Below, one piece after another: positions 57,693 through 64,000 of a stretch of 64,000 bases of DNA. The stretch spans positions 186,001-250,000 of the forward strand of contig CAJQUW010008646.1 in NCBI GenBank assembly GCA_907163375.1, given 5' to 3'. The translations under genes were made by a program, and so were the position numbers. Origin of the DNA: Prostheceraeus crozeri. Lineage: Eukaryota; Platyhelminthes; Polycladida; Euryleptidae. Position 1 is the stretch's first letter, and every line of letters begins with the position of its first letter. The notes beneath the pieces were generated by a model. That model made no database searches, was not told the origin of the DNA, and saw only the letters and a program-made list of their open reading frames with translations.

Positions 57693-59750
57693 TAGGTTTA
57701 GTATTTCATGTCTGTCAATTTCATTCATAATATTATGGTTCACGGTTTTAAAAAAATTTCGACAATGCAGAAGGCTAGAAAGCAGCAGCCACAGTCTTGA
57801 GGTGACAAAGTAAAGTGGATAAGCAAGGTTGAACGGTACCGGGTTATTGTCATTCCATAAAATGTATTTGATTTTAAGTCGTGACTGAGCAAAGCAGATT
57901 TCAGCTTCACGATTTTCATCTACATTATTGTAAGTAACGGCCATCAATGCAATAAGAAAATTGATCAAAACAAGTGTTCCAGTTACGAAAAACATCATAT
58001 ACAGAATCTCTCCTATTGCTGCAACCATAACATTTGAGCCTTGGTCAGTCAATTCCATTGCAGACAGTTTATAGTCTTCTGCACCGGTCATTGAGAATAA
58101 GACCCAAAACATCCGAGTAATGGCATTCTTGAAATTCGGAAAATATGAATTAGAGCATCGATATGAAGCATACAACACAACAAATGCTAAACTAAATCCG
58201 AGAATAAAGAGCCCGAGAAAGAAAATCTACTTCGCGACATCATAGAACATTTTCTCCACTGCAACAGTAAATTGTGCAAGATAGCGATGCATGTACAACA
58301 AATGTCCAGCGGAAACACAATAACACAAATGAGCACATGCATACAAAGCAGTTCCGATGGTGTACGGTTCTTTGATTGCAGTAATATTGCCGATTAGAAA
58401 AGGATTTTCTATATACAATTTTCGCTGTTCGTTACATGTTCCCTCTATATTTGAGATATTCGGCATCTTCATCACTGTTTCATCACAAAATTGTCTGATT
58501 TTAGGATGTATAGGGACTGAATACAGTGAAATCAGGAGCAGACTGACGCCTGTAGCATACATGCAAATGCTGAGGAAGTGAAGTACATCATACCCACTTA
58601 ACCAAAAGTTCTTATCTGCATAATAGAGTGCAGTTCCCATTCGCATCAGTTTAGATAGAATCATACCGACAAATATGGATTGAATAATTGTGATTTTCAA
58701 GAATCTGGGCGAATTTTCGCGTCCTTGGCAAATCAACAAGATGTTGTAATGTATCTCATTCGACGCAATAAAGGCTCCTACCAAGAAAAACCAATAGCCA
58801 AAGTGATCATTTTGAAATCGTATAAGTGGCGTACTCAAAATGCGAATAATTTTTTTGCACCGGAAAAACAATAGATATCGGAACTAAAAACCCATAGCAT
58901 AGGAAGTATGCCACAAATGCAAACAAAGGCGATATATTATCCAATTTCATCAAGCACTTTGCGAATCTCGAATCACGATCACACCATTCGTTCTTAATTG
59001 CTGTCTGAATTGCTGGATGTTGTATAACTCGCTTCATCTCGTGTTTGGAGAATGCATCAATCTTTCCAAGTTTTTGGTTTAAAAATCTGTCTTTACTTGG
59101 GTCATTTAGAAGATACAAAGTTTCTTGATCGGTTACACAACAATCAAATGCTGTAATTATCACGTCTTCAATTCTTCTATGAAAATTTTCAATTAGAGCT
59201 TTACTGAGAAACATTTCATATTTCTTGAGGTTTTGAAGAAAATTCAAGCATGAATCAATTGCATTTTCTTGATCATGTGAAAACATATGAATTGGAGAAG
59301 TTGCTGCTCCCCAAATCAACTGAGCAAACTGAAGGAGAAAAAGTTCATTTTTCTCCAATAGTTGGCATCGTCGACACACACACAGTTCATTTCATGGAAT
59401 TCCTTTAAACGTTTATTGTATTTTGTTACCAAGAAATTCACTACAGAATAATGTTTTTTATTGATAGACATCGCCAAAGGATTCATTAGACATATATCAG
59501 GGAATATGAATAATGGCACGGAATCACAAAGTTCCTCCCACTGACTAAATACTTTTTCAACCAGTTGAAAATCTTCAGTACCAATCACAGTCGATATGGT
59601 GACACGGAGTTCTGACACGAAATTCACCAATTGGCTTGAAGATGAATCATCTGAAAATTTCACCTCATTGATTTCATTGGAGTGGTTATACATGTGTGTT
59701 ATATCTTCCAATGAATGGGAAACATAACGATAATCATAGTTTTTAGCCAT
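57693..59750 (-). pseudogene. TRPC-like cation channel, intronless broken copy
   Basis: Minus strand, ATG at 59750 (MAKNYDYRYVSHS). N-terminal region with an ankyrin-like segment (MNPLAMSINKKHYSVVNFLV). Pre-S1 and S1-S4 follow (SPLFAFVAYFLCYG, FGYWFFLVGAF, IIQSIFVGMIL, LHFLSICMYATG, LYACAHLCYCV). Then the S4-S5 linker, S5 (IFFLGLFILGFSLAFVVLY), the pore helix (RMFWVLFSMTGAEDY), S6 (LVLINFLIALMAVTYNNV) and a TRP-box-like region (AEICFAQSRLKIKY, NPVPFNLAYP) resembling TRPC channels. Two frameshifts (one in a GT repeat near 59380, one near 58865) and an in-frame TAG at 58227-58229 between linker and S5 break it. No introns interrupt about 680 codons, which suggests a retrocopy. Sequencing error is possible at the GT repeat, less so for all three lesions. 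TRP family sure, TRPC subclass likely. Confidence 0.8.
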
Positions 59751-59754
59751 TATC

Positions 59755-60640
59755 TACGTGAAATGTAAAATAGTTCGGCACCGGAACGACTGAGATAGTA
59801 ACTTAAAAATATTCTATATAACGTCGCGAGGCCTCTGAATTCACTAGGTGTTCTGTTGTCGATCAAATGTTAAACTGAAATATGTATTGAGGAATCATTA
59901 CTATAATGAACAATAGACGTTTGCAGTTTGACCTATTTAACTAATAATCTGAGTGTTGAGTCCTGCCATACAATTACAGTTAACTACAGTTGAATAATGA
60001 GAGATGAGAATCTTACATGAGAATATTTGCTTGATGGGCGTGTTTCTGCATCATCTTTGGTACCTTCATAGCAAAGATTCCAAGAAGATTTTTATGACAC
60101 AAAATCATTGCATTAGTGGTCTGAAGATTTTGTTCTTCATAGCGTAGAAAAAGAAAAATAGACTATTCATTGAGAAAATTGCACCAGACTTTTATAATTA
60201 TTTCATACCCGATTTCATGGATGATAATTCTCTGAATTGGATAAAATCACAATTTAATTCCGTTTAGCTTTTGATAATACAACTCAATGTGCTCAGATCA
60301 TGACATGAACGTCCTTCGTGTCGCTGTGACTGTCTTTTGCTTCTCTTCATTCTTTAATCAATGCTACATGTGGGTCTATTATCCAATTTCTTTATGCGCA
60401 TCTGATCCTATGGTTCCCTTGTAATTCGAAAGCTTCTGACTTTTTTTCCTTCAATCGCATACGAGCTTCTTGCTATTTTAAATCTTTAGATTGCCACCCA
60501 ACAACAATACTTAAGCTATATACTTCCAGTCGTCTTGCAAGTTAAGGTGCGTCAAACATTTCAAAATTCCGTTTGTTCATGCATGTAGATCCATGGGTTT
60601 CCGAGCTTGGTGAGCTTGATCGCGTAATAATCTAACATTC
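59755..60640. other. No recognised feature
   Basis: AT-rich sequence upstream of the channel copy. Confidence 0.5.
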
Positions 60641-60646
60641 ATTTAA

Positions 60647-61636
60647 TCACTCAAAATGGGATTTGTCCTTTTTATGACTTTGATTGCAGACATCTTCAGA
60701 CTTTTCTGACGATAGCAAAATAGTTTTCTTCTTTCGGATATCCTTTTCAATCCTGCCGAAGGCTCTGTCTGCTGAAAGAAAACTGTGTACCCGAACAGGA
60801 GAAGAAATATCTATATTCAAAAACGGAAAGTTCTGTTTCCTAAGACTGAACAGCATGGACAATAAATAATATCCATAGCATGAATCAGCGAATAATCGCA
60901 GAGCACGAAAATCCAGAGGCTCATGTGTAATGTGTGAAAAGTAATGGAACAGTGCAGAAGAAATCATGTTGTTGTCTTTCGTATTTTCGTGTTGGCACCA
61001 AACAAACAACTGAACATTGTCATACTGGTGCTGCGGTATACCTTTTCCTAAATGTCGAATAACAGCAAAGACTTAGGCCTACATATGCGGCTGTCGTGAG
61101 TAATAGCCTGGACCTATGGAACACTAGGTTTTCCATCATGTCTAAGCAAACTCCAAATGAATCTTCAACAGCATCCAGAAAACTATAAAACTTGTTTGCT
61201 ATTCGTTGATGCCAAGGCGGTTTCACACTCTCAGCTTCTTTTTCAGCTGTTACCAGGTGTTTCAATAGAAGCCTGGATTTATGCAAAACAACATGTATTA
61301 GTGCTCGGATGGCCGAAGCCGTGTTTGAAGTAGTACGAAAAAACAATATAATACAACGCATAGGGCGGGCACAGACGCTTGCTGATGATTCTGTTCTTAA
61401 ATCACACGATGCATTTTCATCACATTTTAATCCGGTGGGAAATATTTTCGTCCAAGAGCTCTCCATCGACCATAATGACTAACTCGACATTTAAAGCTTT
61501 GAATATGATTCTGGATCAATTCGTGAACTATCCGTCTAATCCATTTAATTGCATGAACCACCACGATTTTTAGGTCTTGGGTTTCTGTTCGAAATCCAGT
61601 ATTGTGTGATTCTACACAATGAAAATCCTTTGACAC
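60647..61636 (-). other. Cluster of overlapping minus-strand open frames, unrecognised
   Basis: Three frames (61636-61427, 61466-61020, 61009-60647) follow one another in different phases. Visible text includes IKWIRRIVHELIQNHIQ, LDAVEDSFGVCLDMMENLV and LDFRALRLFADSCYGYYL. No domain recognised. It could be a worn coding remnant upstream of the channel copy on the same strand, or chance. Confidence 0.25.
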
Positions 61637-61639
61637 ACC

Positions 61640-64000
61640 TGAAAATATAGGAATTGTTGCACTTATTAAAACATGTGGTTAAGTTTGTGTGTGACATTTC
61701 ATCAGCTTATGTTATTATGCCGATATATATAGCTTGCATAAATGTACATGTAAGAGGCACACATCAGAAGGGTATGCTGCTATTCAATATTGTCACCATA
61801 GAATAATTATGGAGTGTCTACTCAAAAATTATATGCATACTTTTTATATGAATTTTTTATACGAAAGATTTAGTTTTTCGCGGAGATTACGTTCCCGCTG
61901 TCGAAAAACTATTTCAGCAGTTTTCAAAAAGCTCAAGTTTTGAAAATCATTCCTGTGTTTATATACACACTACCGAGATAAAATCACTTTATGAGTAATA
62001 TGAAACAAGTTGGATATCAGAAGGAATGAATATTTGATAAAAAGTATCTTAAGGGATCTCAGCGGAAATCAAGCTGATGATCAAGGAAATTGCATCAGCT
62101 GCATCAAAATGTAAGTCCCTACAAGTCTTCAACGAAAAGATGAAATCGTATTGAGAACTTCTTGGCTGAGATGTCATGCATTTAATTCAGTTTTCAGCGG
62201 TATGGTTTCATGATTCACAAGGCTTCATTTCTTAAATCTGAATAGTAATGTGGACCCATACATCTTTTAAAGCTAATTATGATCATTTTCTTTGATGATG
62301 ATGTTTTGCTCTTTCAGTGGCAGGTAGTTTGCGATATTATCACGCTTAAGAAAATAATCTTATTATAGTAAGGCTAAGCTTTAAAGTAATGGTAACCCAT
62401 CGAATTGCTACTTTAACAAACCACATTACCTCTCCAAGGTTGCGTTGACATGGAGGACTTGTAAACTACTTTTCTTTCTTCTGTATTGTTGTCATAATCA
62501 GTCAAATTCGTGTACATTTCTTCAGAAGTGTAAAAATTCGTGTATCTCACGTGTAGTGCTGGGTCTCAACTCAAGTTCATTTAATGAAATCGAAACTGTA
62601 TACAAATTTGGGATTTAGTAAATGCTGAGTTGCTACTACCTACATGTAATATGCATACTCTATGATTACCACTTGTCACAAGTGTGGGCTAATTGTAGAT
62701 CGATCCCAACCTTCAGCGTGAAATCTTCTGAGATTATAAAAGTGATCCACTTTTGGCTCAGTTGTTGGAAAGGTCCATCAATATAACAGAATTCCAATTA
62801 GCAACTAAAATAACACCTAGTGTAAAATGTAAAGTGTAAAGTATACCTAGTAAAAACTGTGTTAATAGATCTTCAAAGCACTTCAAAAGTTTAGCTTTTA
62901 TGAAAATAGCTATTTATCTCATTCCTGATCTTTACAAGTCTGTATTTCTTGATTATCATAAACTATACAACCACTTCAATTGCATTCATTTGCTGTATAT
63001 GAAAAGTAAGACAATATAAAGTATGCAAACTAACATGAAATAACCCAAGCGTAATCCATTTCCAATTTCACAAATCACATTTTTACATGCTGTTTTATTA
63101 GCAATCCTGCAGTTTGTGTGCAACCATTATGAGTTAAGATCTATTTAAAATTTGAGCATAGATCACCGAATCACTTAAATACTTCGACCCACCCGCTTGT
63201 TTCCGGCGAATGTTCCTCTGTATATTCGAAATATCAAGTTATTGGGCAACTTCCTCAATTATTTGCATACGTGTATGGCCTACGTACAGAGTGTACATTG
63301 CAGGCCTACGTACATTATTTTGTAAACATGTGAATTCGACAAATGACTTTTAAGCCGATTAGGTGATGAAAATTTAAAGTTTTGTTAATAGAGTAATTTC
63401 GACTCTCCTTGACGACGTGCTTTGAAAAAAGTAATTTGAGGAAAATACACAATATAGTATGCCTAAATAAAGAATCTTTTAATGACCACTGAAGATAATG
63501 TCATCATATACTCATCGATTCATGTAGAAAATGACAGTTTATTAAGTGTAATAATTATTTTTACTATTTTGTACTTTCCCGCCAATTTTCAAAAGTTGGT
63601 CTACATCGTTTGGATTAAGGATTAAGGGCTAGTCAATATGATGGTTAATACTCACCCTAACCAACCATAGCTTAGACTCTTACCCTACTTTGCTTACCCG
63701 TTCTTACAACAATTTGTACACGAAGTTTGTCGGATTTATTGAAAAAGATTGTACTGATGCTCGTTAGATTGTACTTGTTTTCAAGTCGAGAAAAAATACT
63801 TGGAACACCGTGAAAGCGTTTCATTTATATCCGGTAATTAGAAGAATACATGACAATCAGCTGTTCGTTTCATTCTCAGTCAGCTGTCAATTTGTATATT
63901 GTACGATTAAAACAACAATAGTAGAAAAGAGCGGATGAACAATTGGTAATGAAATTAAATGCCGTCACACATGTAATGTGTATAATAATTTATAATGCTT
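61640..64000. other. No recognised feature
   Basis: Non-coding AT-rich sequence to the end of the window; no gene, RNA or repeat family identified. Confidence 0.5.

Overview
The window looks like gene-poor, repeat-dense DNA from an animal, most likely a marine invertebrate. This rests on AT-rich sequence, host exons with GT-AG introns, a CUB/transmembrane gene, a thrombospondin type 1 gene, a TRPC-like channel copy, and a repeat load of CR1-like and RTE-like LINEs, Penelope-like pieces, piggyBac and hAT. The phylum cannot be fixed from the sequence alone. I recognised no LTR retroelement or other virus-like element.

Layout. 0-2 kb: a 5'-truncated RTE-like LINE on the minus strand with clean target-site duplications. 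2.5-3.9 kb and 18.76-20.63 kb: two inverted copies of one non-coding element whose ends carry hairpins. 5.0-6.76 kb: a 30-bp minisatellite with a 360-bp higher-order repeat. 7.3-11.2 kb: decayed Penelope-like, hAT and LINE pieces. 12.1-21.8 kb (+): the 3' part of a host gene encoding a CUB domain, a Pro/Thr-rich stalk, a transmembrane helix and a short tail. Its introns hold a CR1-like LINE, an older LINE, a TTAA-flanked piggyBac-type non-autonomous element and one hairpin-ended repeat. 22.74-28.38 kb (-): a CR1-like LINE joined to a 5'-truncated RTE-like LINE, the pair bracketed by one 15-bp duplication. 29.4-34.04 kb (-): a complete three-exon host gene for a secreted protein with a coiled-coil-like N-terminus, one TSP1 repeat and an unrecognised C-terminal domain. 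34.4-41.1 kb (+): Penelope-like and CR1-like fragments, then two CR1-like LINEs head to tail. 41.2-42.4 kb: a dispersed 16-bp motif. 43.7-45.85 kb: a broken piggyBac transposase. 46-53 kb: little recognisable. 53.19-54.49 kb: a non-autonomous hAT element with an 8-bp duplication. 55.1-56.3 kb: a LINE C-terminus and a foldback element. 57.7-59.75 kb (-): a TRPC-like, intronless, broken channel copy. 61.6-64 kb: nothing recognised.

Two patterns cross the window. First, three separate places show one LINE's 3' end abutting another same-strand, 5'-truncated LINE; at one of them a single target duplication encloses both, which suggests template jumping during retrotransposition. Second, hammerhead-like cores (CTGANGA, a pairing stem, GAAA) recur at several decayed repeat ends. 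The host genes show no functional link to one another; the only joint behaviour visible is that of the mobile elements nested in their introns and flanks.
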